Source: AP-15 sp036500965 (lineage in GTDB: Bacteria; Pseudomonadota; Alphaproteobacteria; ATCC43930; CGMCC-115725). From it: a stretch of 64,000 nt of DNA. Positions 1-8,551 of this stretch are shown here, piece by piece. Location: NCBI GenBank assembly GCA_036500965.1, contig DASYBC010000024.1, positions 1 through 64,000 on the forward strand, written 5' to 3'. Each line of letters starts with the position of its first letter. The first letter of the stretch is position 1. The translations under genes were made by a program, and so were the position numbers. The notes beneath the pieces were generated by a model. That model was not told the DNA's origin and did no database searches. It was given only the letters and a program-made list of their open reading frames with translations.

Positions 1-132
1 AGACGGCGAACCCGCCCGATGGGCGTCTTCTCCGATCGCACCTCGATGGACCGCATCCTATTCGCCGTCTTCAATCACGAAAACCGCAACCAAGGCGTCA
101 GCACCCCTCTCCTGCTGACACAAACCTTTTGA
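1..132 (+). CDS. C-terminal tail of a probable mutator/IS256-type transposase (partial, enters from left edge)
   Basis: An open frame runs from base 1 to a TGA at 130-132 and gives 43 residues. They include RRTRPMGVF, SMDRILFAVF and NQGVSTP. I recognise this style of ending from mutator-type transposases, where an RRTR(x)(x)G(x)F segment is followed by a hydrophobic helix near the C-terminus, but I cannot confirm the family from 43 residues. The catalytic DDE residues would lie outside the window. The stop lies two bases from the stop of the convergent sulfatase gene, so the end of the element probably reaches into, or supplies, that gene's 3' end. A chance open frame is the alternative. Confidence 0.45.
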   Translation, partial: RRRTRPMGVFSDRTSMDRILFAVFNHENRNQGVSTPLLLTQTF

Positions 133-134
133 CG

Positions 135-1691
135 TCACCCGAGCGCCGCCGTTCTGGATCCCTCGATCGCGCCTCTGCGGTGCAATCGATCGAGGATGAC
201 CTGCGGCAGCCGGTGGGCCGGCAAGTCGAGCCGCTGCCCGCGCCGGGTCCAACCGTCCAGCAGCACATAGTCGCTCGCCCACTCGTCAAAGCCGAAATGG
301 CGAAACGCCTGCGGCAGGCTCGGCAGGTGGTCGCCGTAAAAGCCGAAGAGGCAATCGCCCCGCCGCGGATCCAAGCCTTCCAGCAGAATTTGCAGCATCG
401 CGTCGGACCGTGTCACCCCGTCGAGATAGCGCAACAATGGGCCGCCCTGCGGCAGGCCGGCGGGATCGAAGCGTCGCCGCAGGTCGGGATCGATCGGCGG
501 GCCGGCTTCGAGCCACGGCCCGTGATTGCCCATCGTGATCACGAAAATAAAGGTGCGCCGCCCGGCCTCGGCGAGCGCGCGCAACACCTCTTGTGCAAGC
601 TCGGGGTCGGAGCGATAGGGCGGCCGGCTCGAGCCGCCGAGGCTCTCGCGGCCGAGAAACCGCTCGAAGCCGAGCGCCGGGATGGTCACGTTGCGGCGGA
701 AGAAGCTGCGGTCGAACGGGTGCAGGCAGATGGTCTGGTAGCCTTCGGCTCGCAGGCGCCAGGCGAGCGAGGCAATCGGCTTATCGGCAAAGGCATGGTA
801 GGGGTTGAAGCGGTCGTGGCCGAGGTCCCGATCGGAGATGCCGGTCAGCACCGCAAACTCGGCGCGCATCGTGTTGGCGCCCCACCCCGCCACGTCGAGC
901 CGGCCAAAGGTGGCGCCTGCGTCTTGGCATGCGTCCCAGCCGGGCAGCAGGTCGTGCGGCACGCGAGGCGACAACCGGCGCGCATCAAAGAACGATTCGC
1001 ATTGCACCAGAACCAGCGGCACCTGCGCCGGGGTGCCGCTGGCCAGGGCCGGCGCCGGCAGCAGAACATGCCGGGCGCGGCGCTCGGCCCGTTCGGCGCG
1101 GGCGATGATGCCGTAGACGAGCAGGATCGCAAATGGGCCAAGCCGCGCCGCATCGGCAAACGGCTCGCCGATCGGCTCGAGCCGGCGCAGCATCGCCGCC
1201 GCGGCGCCGAGCACCGGCTCCCGCGAGGCCACCCATATGCCTGCGCCGACGGTCGCCAATGCGAGCGCGACCAGCCAGGGGTGCACCGGCCACAAAGCAG
1301 CTTCGAACCAGAGCAGCGCTATGCCGAGAGCGATCGTGGCCAGCGCCCCGCCGATCACCAGGCCCGGCCCGGCGAACGGCAGATAAAGCTGCGGGTGGGT
1401 AAAGACGTGCGGCAATTCGGACATGTCCGAGAACACGACCGGCTCGCGCACCGCCTCGCGCTTGGTCTGGTCGGCGAGTGCAAACCCGGCGCCGAGCGAA
1501 ACGAGGACGAGCCCGGCGAAAATCGGCCGCGCGGTGGCGATCAGCAACAGAGCCGCGGCCAGCAGCACCGGGAAAAGATCGAGCAGGACTGCCGGCGAGC
1601 CGGTAACACGGGTCCCGGCCACCCGGCGCGGGATCAGCCACGCCGCCAGGATCAGCGCGGCGCCGGTCGCGATCTCGAGCACATCGCTCAT
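135..1691 (-). CDS. LTA synthase family / sulfatase-fold phosphoglycerol transferase-like protein
   Basis: The protein has 518 residues. The N-terminal ~210 are several hydrophobic membrane segments, and a sulfatase-type alkaline phosphatase-fold domain fills the rest. The family's catalytic and metal positions can be matched: Glu in QCESFF, the nucleophile Thr in GANTMRAEF, His in GNHGPW and the Asp-His pair in YGDHLP. In this family the domain faces the periplasm and moves phosphoglycerol or phosphoethanolamine groups onto a lipid or glycan. In a Gram-negative cell the likely target is a periplasmic glucan or membrane glycolipid, which is inference. It lies 7 bases downstream of an SDR gene in the same direction, so the two are probably co-transcribed. 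Its last codons abut a transposase tail. Confidence 0.85.
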   Translation of the reverse strand: MSDVLEIATGAALILAAWLIPRRVAGTRVTGSPAVLLDLFPVLLAAALLLIATARPIFAGLVLVSLGAGFALADQTKREAVREPVVFSDMSELPHVFTHPQLYLPFAGPGLVIGGALATIALGIALLWFEAALWPVHPWLVALALATVGAGIWVASREPVLGAAAAMLRRLEPIGEPFADAARLGPFAILLVYGIIARAERAERRARHVLLPAPALASGTPAQVPLVLVQCESFFDARRLSPRVPHDLLPGWDACQDAGATFGRLDVAGWGANTMRAEFAVLTGISDRDLGHDRFNPYHAFADKPIASLAWRLRAEGYQTICLHPFDRSFFRRNVTIPALGFERFLGRESLGGSSRPPYRSDPELAQEVLRALAEAGRRTFIFVITMGNHGPWLEAGPPIDPDLRRRFDPAGLPQGGPLLRYLDGVTRSDAMLQILLEGLDPRRGDCLFGFYGDHLPSLPQAFRHFGFDEWASDYVLLDGWTRRGQRLDLPAHRLPQVILDRLHRRGAIEGSRTAALG

Positions 1692-1698
1692 CGCCCGG

Positions 1699-2478
1699 TC
1701 AGCCCGGACGGATATGAAAGCGAAAGCGGCGCAGGATCGCGTCGCCGATAACAGCCGGCGCTACGTCGCAAAACTGCAGGCCAAGCACCAGCGGCCAGGG
1801 AAAGGCCACTCGCCGCCGGCCGCGATCGATGCCGCGCTTGACGATGCGCGCGGCGGTGGCGCCGTCGCGCAGAAACGGGGTCGGCCCGTCGAACCGGTCG
1901 GTCATCGGCGAATCGAAAAAGCCCGGGCACACGCAGGTGACGGCGATGCCGCGCGGCGCCAGGCGCGGGCGCAACGCCTCGGCATAGGCGCGCAGCCCGG
2001 CTTTGCTGGCGCAATAGCCGGGGCTGTACGGCAGCCCGCGATAGGCTGCGATCGAGGCCACCAAAGCGATATGCCCGCGGCCGCGCGCGCACAAGCCCGG
2101 CAGCAGCGGCTCCACCGTGTTGATCGCCCCAAGCAGGTTCACCTTGATCTGGCGCGCGGCGGTTTCGACCCCTTCGGATGGGCTATCGGGGTCCGGCCCA
2201 GCCGAGGTGCCGGCATTGGCGACCAGCAGATCGACCGGGTGGTCCTGATCGAACCGGGTCAGCCATGCGGCCATTGCCGGCGCGTCGGCGACATCGATCG
2301 CCCCCATCCTCACGCTCGCCCCCTTGGCTTCGCAGGCGTCAGCGCTGGCCGCCAACCGTTGTCGGTCGCGCCCCAATAGGCCCAGCATCGTCTCCGGCCC
2401 GGCATAGGCCTCGGCCAAGGCGGCGCCGAGCCCGCTCGAAGCCCCGGTGATGATTACGACGCGAAACGGTGAGCGCAT
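1699..2478 (-). CDS. SDR family NAD(P)-dependent oxidoreductase
   Basis: This is a classical short-chain dehydrogenase of about 259 residues. The cofactor motif TGASSGLG is at the N-terminus, NAG follows the fourth strand, and the catalytic Tyr-x3-Lys is in PGYCASKAG with an upstream Ser in VASIAAY. I chose the Met before RSPFRVVIITGAS as the start because the 13 residues before it in the longer frame are not family-like. The C-terminal extension (residues ~215-259) is typical of single-domain oxidoreductases with unknown substrates. It sits directly upstream of the LTA-synthase-like gene. The substrate cannot be told from sequence. Confidence 0.85.
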   Translation of the reverse strand: MRSPFRVVIITGASSGLGAALAEAYAGPETMLGLLGRDRQRLAASADACEAKGASVRMGAIDVADAPAMAAWLTRFDQDHPVDLLVANAGTSAGPDPDSPSEGVETAARQIKVNLLGAINTVEPLLPGLCARGRGHIALVASIAAYRGLPYSPGYCASKAGLRAYAEALRPRLAPRGIAVTCVCPGFFDSPMTDRFDGPTPFLRDGATAARIVKRGIDRGRRRVAFPWPLVLGLQFCDVAPAVIGDAILRRFRFHIRPG

Positions 2479-2712
2479 CCCCGAGAGACTAAAACACCGG
2501 CGTCCGAAAGACGTCACGGCGAGGCCAATGATGACGGTTGATTATGCTGCCATGCGCTCCGCGCATCCCCGCAAATGAAATAGCCGGCGCAGCAAATTGT
2601 CACAGCCCGACCCCCGCGAGCCGTTTCTATTTCTTTGCGAGGATCAACATCCCCCCACGGGCCCGGTGCACCTCGCCGCAGCGAGCGAGCCGCCGCGACG
2701 ACGACTGTGCGG

Positions 2713-4707
2713 TCAGTCGGGCCCGGCTTCGGCCGACACGCTCGCGGGCCGCGGCGATGGCCGGTCCGCCCGGTGCGCGGCGGCAAGGCAGGCTTCCACG
2801 GCGTCGTGCAAGCTGCTCACATAATAGTTGGCGCCGACCATCCGTCCGAGGGCACGGTCCGACAAGATCGGGTCCCGTTCGGGCCACAGCCCGACCAGCA
2901 GCGCCGCGCCCGGCAATCGCGCATGCAGCCGCTGCAGCAGGAAGCGCAGATGGGCGGGGTTGCCGCTGATGCCGAGATACGAGACGCAGGCCATCGCCAC
3001 CTGCGGGGCATCGAGCGACGCGATCCTGGCGCGAGACACCGCGGCATGCGGCACCACCCGCGCGCCGAGGCCATGCTTGCCGAGCAGCTGGGCCAGCATG
3101 CTCGAAACCGCCTCGTCGAGCGGTCCGCGCCCGGCGACGCACAGGACCGGCGTGTCTCCCCGCCATTCCGGCGCCAGCCGGCTCTTGCCCAGCGAATCTC
3201 CGCGCGGCGCCGGCTCCTTCGGGATTGCCTTCTGGTCGGCGGTCGGACCGGCCACGGTCTTGTCGTCATCGGCCGCGGGAGGCGCGTCATCATATTTGTC
3301 GAGAGCGTGAACCAGCTCGTCGATCGACTGCTTGAGCTGATCGAGCTTTGACGAGCTCAGCAGCCCGCGCGCGACATCGTTCGCCGCGAGCTGCAGGCCC
3401 TTCAGCGCCACCTCGTCGTAATAAGACGAAAGCGGCCGATCGCCGAGGTAACGCTCGGCTTGCTCCTCGACCTCGTCCGGGTCGCCGGCCAGCATGCGCT
3501 GATAAAAGCTTTCGACCGGGGTCAGCGGCGGCCGGTCGCCGAGCAGCACGTCGAGAAACTCGAGACGCTCGACGTAGCGCCCGAGCAGCACCAGGCACAG
3601 GGTGAGAGGGGTCGAGATGATCAACCCGATCGGGCCCCAGATCCAGGTCCAGAAAATCGCCGCGATGATCACCGCGAGCGGCGAGAGGCCGGTGCTGTGG
3701 CCGTAAACCAGCGGCTCGACCGCCTGACCCATGACCAGCTCGGTAACGAGGTACAGCGCCCCGGTCCAGATCACCATCGACCAGCCGGGCGCCACGGCCG
3801 CGGCCAGCGCGATCGGCAAGGCGGCGGCGATCCAGGACCCGATATAGGGGATGAAGCGCAGCAAGATGCCGAGCACGCCCCACAGCACCGGGTTGGGAAC
3901 GCCGATGAAATAGAGGCCGACGCCGACGATCACGCCAAAGCTGGTGTTGATGCCGAGCTGGGTCAGGAAATAGCGGCTGAGCCGCCGCCCGGCGTCGTTC
4001 AGCGCCGCCGTTGAGCGCTGCAGGTCGCCCGACCCGAACAGCCGGATCGCGCGGTCGCGCAGATCCTCCTTTTGCAGCAAGGTGAAGATGGTAACGACCA
4101 GGATAATGCCGGTCGTCGCCAGCGGGCTCAGCACCGGCGAGACCACCTTTTCGCCGATCTCCAGCGCCGACATGGTCGGCTGGGTCACCACGACCGGGAC
4201 CGGCTTTTGCTGCGGCGCCTGCGATCCGCCAGTGGCCGGAGCGGGTGACGGTGCTTGCGGTCGAACGGCGCCGGCGCTGAAGACCTGATTGCCCAGGCTT
4301 TTGATCTTGTCGGAGAGCTTGCCGAGGGCGGCGTCGCGAAGCGTTGTGATCTTGTTTTCGATTGTGGTCTGGTATTGCGGGATGTCCTTGGCCAGCTGGG
4401 CGACCTGGGATCCGATCGCGGTGCCGAGGCCGACGATGATGCCGAGGGCCAGGACGACGGCGAGGATCACCGACAGGATGCGGCCGAGCCAGGCGCGGCG
4501 CAGCAGCTCGACCAGCGGGCTCAACAGAAAGCTCAGCAGCACCGCGATCGTAATCGGGATCAGCACCTCGCGCCCGAAATAGAGCGCGGCGACGATGACC
4601 ACCGCGACGACGATGGTCAGGCCGGGCGCGCCCGGTGCCGGCGCCGCCGCTGGGACTCGGGTCGGCGCGACCGGGGCGGCCTCCGGCGGGGTCACCGCAT
4701 CTGGCAT
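2713..4707 (-). CDS. AI-2E family transporter with Rossmann-like C-terminal extension
   Basis: The 664-residue protein starts with a Pro/Ala-rich leader and then has the hydrophobic blocks of the PerM/YdiK/TqsA (AI-2E exporter) family between roughly residues 28 and 390. A Pro/Gln-rich linker interrupts them at about 155-185. After ~390 come a linker rich in charged residues and a compact alpha/beta domain (residues ~530-650). Family members are usually 340-400 residues, so the tail is extra. A strong GGAGG lies just before the ATG. It diverges from the glyoxalase-II-like gene across 93 bases. Substrate is unknown: the family name reflects one E. coli member and many homologues do other things. 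Confidence 0.85.
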   Translation of the reverse strand: MPDAVTPPEAAPVAPTRVPAAAPAPGAPGLTIVVAVVIVAALYFGREVLIPITIAVLLSFLLSPLVELLRRAWLGRILSVILAVVLALGIIVGLGTAIGSQVAQLAKDIPQYQTTIENKITTLRDAALGKLSDKIKSLGNQVFSAGAVRPQAPSPAPATGGSQAPQQKPVPVVVTQPTMSALEIGEKVVSPVLSPLATTGIILVVTIFTLLQKEDLRDRAIRLFGSGDLQRSTAALNDAGRRLSRYFLTQLGINTSFGVIVGVGLYFIGVPNPVLWGVLGILLRFIPYIGSWIAAALPIALAAAVAPGWSMVIWTGALYLVTELVMGQAVEPLVYGHSTGLSPLAVIIAAIFWTWIWGPIGLIISTPLTLCLVLLGRYVERLEFLDVLLGDRPPLTPVESFYQRMLAGDPDEVEEQAERYLGDRPLSSYYDEVALKGLQLAANDVARGLLSSSKLDQLKQSIDELVHALDKYDDAPPAADDDKTVAGPTADQKAIPKEPAPRGDSLGKSRLAPEWRGDTPVLCVAGRGPLDEAVSSMLAQLLGKHGLGARVVPHAAVSRARIASLDAPQVAMACVSYLGISGNPAHLRFLLQRLHARLPGAALLVGLWPERDPILSDRALGRMVGANYYVSSLHDAVEACLAAAHRADRPSPRPASVSAEAGPD

Positions 4708-4800
4708 GGCTCAGAATCCTCCAGAAGGCCAGGGGCAGAGGATGGCGAAGCGCGCACCGAGCCTCTACACTCTCACAGATCAACACCGCAGAGGCGAGCA

Positions 4801-5592
4801 ATGATCGTCGAACAGATCTGGACCGCGAATGCCGGCCGTAATTTCAATTACCTGATCGCCTGCCGCGAGACCGGCGAGGCGCTGGCGGTCGACCCGCTGG
4901 ATCACGCGAAGTGCCTCGCCGCGGCCAAGGCGCGAGGCTGGACCATCACCCAGATCCTCAACACCCACGAGCATCGCGACCATACCGGCGGCAATCCGCA
5001 GATGGTGGCCGCCACCCACGCCAAGGTGCTGGCCCACGCCAACGCCAGGGATAAGATCCCCGAGATGGACCAGGGTCTGCGCGCCGGCGACGTGATCCGG
5101 GTCGGCAAGACGGTCGAGCTCGAGTGCCTCGACACTCCGGGCCACACGATGTCGCATATCTGCATCATGGCGCATGGCGACGCGCCGGCGCTGTTCTGCG
5201 GCGACACGCTGTTTAACGCCGGTGCCGGCAACTGCCACAATGGCGGCCACCCGAACGAGCTCTACAACACCTTTGTCGGCCAGCTCGCCAAATTGCCGGA
5301 AGGGACGCTGATCTATCCGGGGCACGACTACATTGCGCGCAACCTCGCCTTCACCCTCGACCGCGAGCCCGACAACGCCCGCGCCAAGACGCTGCTGCCG
5401 CAGGTCGAGAAGCAGGACACCGACCGGGCATTGGTCACCACCTTGGCCCAGGAGCGCGAGATCAACACCTTTTTCCGGCTGTCGAGCCCGAGCGTGATCC
5501 GCCGCCTGCGCGAAGCCTTTCCCGACCTGCCCGACACCCCCGATCCGAAGACCGTGTTTCTGAAATTGCGCGAATTGCGCAACAAATGGTGA
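4801..5592 (+). CDS. gloB: MBL-fold hydrolase, hydroxyacylglutathione hydrolase (glyoxalase II)-like
   Basis: The protein has 263 residues and a metallo-beta-lactamase fold. The binuclear metal motif is NTHEHRDHTGG, followed by His in DTPGHTMSH, Asp in FCGDTLF and His in YPGHDYIARNL. That last segment and the C-terminal helical part, ending in KLRELRNKW, match glyoxalase II, which hydrolyses S-D-lactoylglutathione to lactate and glutathione. The frame is open far upstream, but the ATG at 4801 follows a purine-rich GAGGCGAGC and is where homology begins. An alpha/beta hydrolase follows 49 bases later. A related thioesterase role is possible. Confidence 0.85.
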   Translation: MIVEQIWTANAGRNFNYLIACRETGEALAVDPLDHAKCLAAAKARGWTITQILNTHEHRDHTGGNPQMVAATHAKVLAHANARDKIPEMDQGLRAGDVIRVGKTVELECLDTPGHTMSHICIMAHGDAPALFCGDTLFNAGAGNCHNGGHPNELYNTFVGQLAKLPEGTLIYPGHDYIARNLAFTLDREPDNARAKTLLPQVEKQDTDRALVTTLAQEREINTFFRLSSPSVIRRLREAFPDLPDTPDPKTVFLKLRELRNKW

Positions 5593-5641
5593 GGTCGGCG
5601 ATTGCGACGGCGCCTGACGATTTGCAGCGGGAGTAACGGCG

Positions 5642-6523
5642 ATGCCGCATTTGACGACCGATGACGGGGTTCGGCTTTATTACGAGGAGACCGGGTCTGG
5701 GACGCCGGTCCTCCTGGTCCACGAATTCGCCGACGATTATCGCGGCTACGAAGGCCAGATGCGGCATTTCGGGCGGCGCTATCGCACGATCGCCTACAAT
5801 GCCCGCGGCTACCCGCCCTCCGATGTGCCCGATGATCCTGGGCGTTACTCTCAAGACCGGGCCCGCGACGACATCTGCGCCGTGCTCGACGCGCTCGCGA
5901 TCGACAAGGCGCATGTCGTCGGCATCTCGATGGGCGGGTTCGCGGTCCTGCATTTCGGGCTCGCCTATCCCGGCCGCTCGCTGTCCTTGGTGGTGGCTGG
6001 CTGCGGCTATGGCGCCGAGCCCGGCAAGCGCCAGCAGTTCCATGACGAGACCGCCCGGACCATCGCCCTGATCGAAGGCCGCGGCATGGCGGAGGCGAGC
6101 AAGACTTACGCGCAGGGCCCGAGCCGGGTGCAGTTCCAAAACAAGGACCCGCGCGGCTGGGCCGAATTCGCGGCGAACCTCGCCCAGCACTCGACCCGCG
6201 GCTCGGCCTTGACGATGCGCGGCGTGCAGGCGCTGCGCCCGTCCTTATGGGATCTGGTCGAGCCGATGCGCCGCCTCGACGTGCCGACCCTGGTCATGAC
6301 CGGCGACGAGGACGACTCGTGCCTCGAACCCGGCCTCCTGATGAAGCGCACGATCCCGGCCGCGGCGCTCGTCGTTTTCCCGAACACCGGCCACGCCCTC
6401 AACCTCGAGGAGCCGGACCTGTTCAACCGCAGCCTCGACGACTTCTTTCACCAGGTCGAACGCGGCCGCTGGCCCCGTCGCGACCCCCGCGCCGTCACCG
6501 GCTCGATCCTCGGCGTGCGCTAG
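5642..6523 (+). CDS. Alpha/beta fold hydrolase
   Basis: This is a 293-residue hydrolase with the full triad visible: nucleophile Ser in GISMGGFAVL, Asp in MTGDEDDSCL and His in NTGHALNLEEP. The N-terminal pattern (a TTDDGVRLYYEETG start, then a hydrophobic strand and a Tyr-rich segment) is that of the haloperoxidase/esterase-like group. The substrate is not predictable. It probably shares a transcript with the glyoxalase-II-like gene upstream. Intergenic DNA after it carries a palindromic repeat. Confidence 0.85.
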   Translation: MPHLTTDDGVRLYYEETGSGTPVLLVHEFADDYRGYEGQMRHFGRRYRTIAYNARGYPPSDVPDDPGRYSQDRARDDICAVLDALAIDKAHVVGISMGGFAVLHFGLAYPGRSLSLVVAGCGYGAEPGKRQQFHDETARTIALIEGRGMAEASKTYAQGPSRVQFQNKDPRGWAEFAANLAQHSTRGSALTMRGVQALRPSLWDLVEPMRRLDVPTLVMTGDEDDSCLEPGLLMKRTIPAAALVVFPNTGHALNLEEPDLFNRSLDDFFHQVERGRWPRRDPRAVTGSILGVR

Positions 6524-6574
6524 CGTCCTGATCGAAAAATTCGTACGATCTGCCGCGCAACTTCTCTCTTCCCA

Positions 6575-6627
6575 TACCGGCGAAGGCCGGTACGGATGCC
6601 CGAAATGGGTCCCGACCTGCGTCGGGA
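6575..6627. repeat. Bipartite palindromic intergenic repeat, copy A1
   Basis: Two 18-base hairpins lie 17 bases apart. The left is TACCGGC-GAAG-GCCGGTA and the right is TCCCGAC-CTGC-GTCGGGA. The two-hairpin layout matches copies at 34.7, 55.6 and 63.0 kb, although the stem bases differ. Confidence 0.7.
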
Positions 6628-6699
6628 TGGCCATGCTGGAGATATGCATAACTTCTCGATCGGAACACTACCCGTTTTTGTGATGAAGGCCATTCCGCC

Positions 6700-7020
6700 A
6701 TGCCGACCGCGCTCGACGATCCGATCCTGAAGCGCTTCCGCGCCGCCCTCGACCAGCTTTACGGCGACCGCATCGAGCGCGTGGTGCTGTTCGGCTCCCG
6801 CGCCCGCGGCGACACCCACGAGGATTCCGACTACGACATCGGCGTCTTCCTCCACGACCTGACCGACCGCTGGCGCGAGCTCGACCGGCTCGCTGATCTG
6901 CGCAGCGACATTCTCAACGATACGGAAGCCTTCATCGACGCCAAGCCCTATCCGGCGGGAGCTTATCGGGAGCGCAAGTCGCTAATGCTAGAGATTCTCC
7001 GCGACGGCGTCGATCTGTGA
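6700..7020 (+). CDS. Nucleotidyltransferase domain protein (minimal nucleotidyltransferase, MNT)
   Basis: The 106-residue protein carries the polymerase-beta-type signature GSRARGDTHEDSDYDIG (GSx10DxD), which binds metal and NTP, and a further acidic residue in ILNDTEAFIDA. Such proteins pair with HEPN proteins. In characterised pairs the MNT acts as antitoxin by adding AMP to a Tyr of the HEPN ribonuclease. Its TGA overlaps a GTG start (GTGA) of the HEPN frame that follows, as expected for a coupled pair. The G+C-rich codon use is like the surroundings. Confidence 0.85.
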   Translation: MPTALDDPILKRFRAALDQLYGDRIERVVLFGSRARGDTHEDSDYDIGVFLHDLTDRWRELDRLADLRSDILNDTEAFIDAKPYPAGAYRERKSLMLEILRDGVDL

Positions 7021-7395
7021 CGCCGGAGGCCAAGGAGCACCTCGACAAGGCCCGCGAATGTCTCGCCCGCGGCCAGCGTCCTCGCCGCCGGAGTTGGCGA
7101 GGACGCTGGCCGCGACGCTTACCTCGCGGGTTTTCACGCGGCTCAAGCCCTCATCCGCGCGCGATTGCATAGGGTGGTAAAGACGCATCGCGGCGTACAC
7201 CGGCTCTTTTCGAAATTGGCCAAGGATGAGCCGCAACTTGCCGACCTCGCCCGCTTTTTGTCGCAAGCCTACAACATGAAAGCCGTTGCTGATTACGAAT
7301 TGGGATCAGGCGCAGACGTGCCGCTCGACCGCGCCAGCGCCGCAATCGCCACCGCCGAGCAATTCATCGACCGCATCGCAGCGATATTGCCGTAG
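7017..7395 (+). pseudogene. HEPN domain protein, partner of MNT, interrupted by a +1 frameshift
   Basis: From GTG 7017 the first ~18 codons read as a HEPN N-terminus (TPEAKEHLDKAREC), but the frame then leaves the family and stops near 7168. Removing one G at 7071-7072 restores a ~125-residue frame through DAYLAGFHAAQALI, RVVKTHRGVHRLF and ADYELG to a TAG at 7393-7395. That product matches the HEPN family, including an Arg...His pair in RLHRVVKTH like the Rx4-6H ribonuclease motif. As given, the gene is broken. A sequencing or assembly error is equally possible. Confidence 0.75.
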
Positions 7396-7431
7396 CAGAC
7401 GTAGAAATCGAACTCACCATATACTCCAGCC

Positions 7432-8316
7432 ATGAGCGAAGCATGCGGCCAAAATATTCCACAGCGAGAGCGCAATAAGCACCACTATATTCCGGTGTTT
7501 TATCTCAAGGAATGGGCCGGGAAGGATGGGCGTCTATGCGAATTCAGCCGACCATATAACACGCCCTCTGGACAATTAAAACCGAACATAAAATCCATTC
7601 CCGTCAAACCGCGCCGAGTGTATCCAGACGGCACAGGCTTCATCAAACATCTTTATAGGTTTCCTGGCCTGAATCCGAGGTTAGCCAACTACCTCGAAAG
7701 TGAGTTCTTTCTTCGAGTCGACAATGAGGCCGCTGTGGTCATGCAGAGCTTCCTTCGGGGGAAGGTGCAGTTTGATCAAAAATCAACAAGTGCGTGGGTA
7801 CGCTTTCTGATGTCCATGTTTCACCGAAACCGAAAAAGTATCATGCGAATAGCCGCAATGGTCGATCTCGATTACGTCAAAAACTTAGAAGAAGAGATTC
7901 GACCTCAGTATGAGGCGCAGCGCGAGAAACACGGCGAAGGACCCACGTGGGACGAAATGATCGAAAGTTTTACGGACGCTGATTTTCAGAAAATCCGCTT
8001 GATGACGTTACGAAAGAGTATGCTTAGTGAGCGCGTTGGAGAATTCCTGAACAGCATGATTTGGACTGTAGCACCAAGGTATAGCAAATATCCTATGTTC
8101 ACATCCGATCGTCCTATTACTATGACAGCACTTGACCAAGATAATGCGCATTTAGTAACGCCGCTCACGCCCAATCACAACTTTTTTGCTGCAAAGAATG
8201 CTGAAACGATGCATCGCCTAGAGCACAGGAATCGTTCTGGCGGCTTGGCTGGGATCATCAACAACAATATCGTACGTCAAGCGAGAACGTATGTGTATGC
8301 GATTGACGATTCTTAG
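7432..8316 (+). CDS. DUF4238 domain-containing protein
   Basis: The 294-residue protein opens with RNKHHYIPVFYLKEW, the hallmark N-terminus of DUF4238, and keeps the later TSDRPI and LTPNHNFF segments seen in this family. Its biochemical function is unknown. The gene is visibly richer in A+T than everything around it and uses AT-ending codons (tta, aat, ata) that are rare in neighbouring genes, which points to recent acquisition. It follows the MNT-HEPN pair by 36 bases and may have arrived with it. No membrane segment or signal peptide is evident. Confidence 0.8.
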   Translation: MSEACGQNIPQRERNKHHYIPVFYLKEWAGKDGRLCEFSRPYNTPSGQLKPNIKSIPVKPRRVYPDGTGFIKHLYRFPGLNPRLANYLESEFFLRVDNEAAVVMQSFLRGKVQFDQKSTSAWVRFLMSMFHRNRKSIMRIAAMVDLDYVKNLEEEIRPQYEAQREKHGEGPTWDEMIESFTDADFQKIRLMTLRKSMLSERVGEFLNSMIWTVAPRYSKYPMFTSDRPITMTALDQDNAHLVTPLTPNHNFFAAKNAETMHRLEHRNRSGGLAGIINNNIVRQARTYVYAIDDS

Positions 8317-8551
8317 GCAAGCGTTCTTAATGAACCGCCTCGGCGACAGGCAATCTTGGTCGCCTTTGGAATAGCATCGTTGGTGGAATTCAAAACAGTC
8401 GCAGCCGATTTTCCGTGAGACCGATTATGCGCGCCAAGAGAACAGGTCTTTCCCGATCGTCGCCGGCGTCCGTGGCGTGGCGGATGTCGCGAACGAGTGG
8501 CTGATCGGCTAGCCTCCGATCGAATAGACAATATGTGCGCGCGGGGTTTGG

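Noticed and set aside
129..1751. A long plus-strand frame antisense to the sulfatase
   Set aside because: It is low-complexity (Arg/Ala/Gln-rich), an artefact of high-G+C third positions opposite a real gene.
8400..8513. A plus-strand piece reading FRETDYARQENRSFPIVAG then VRGVADVANEWLIG before the YbdK-like gene
   Set aside because: It looks protein-like but I recognise no family, has no start, and is too short to call a remnant.
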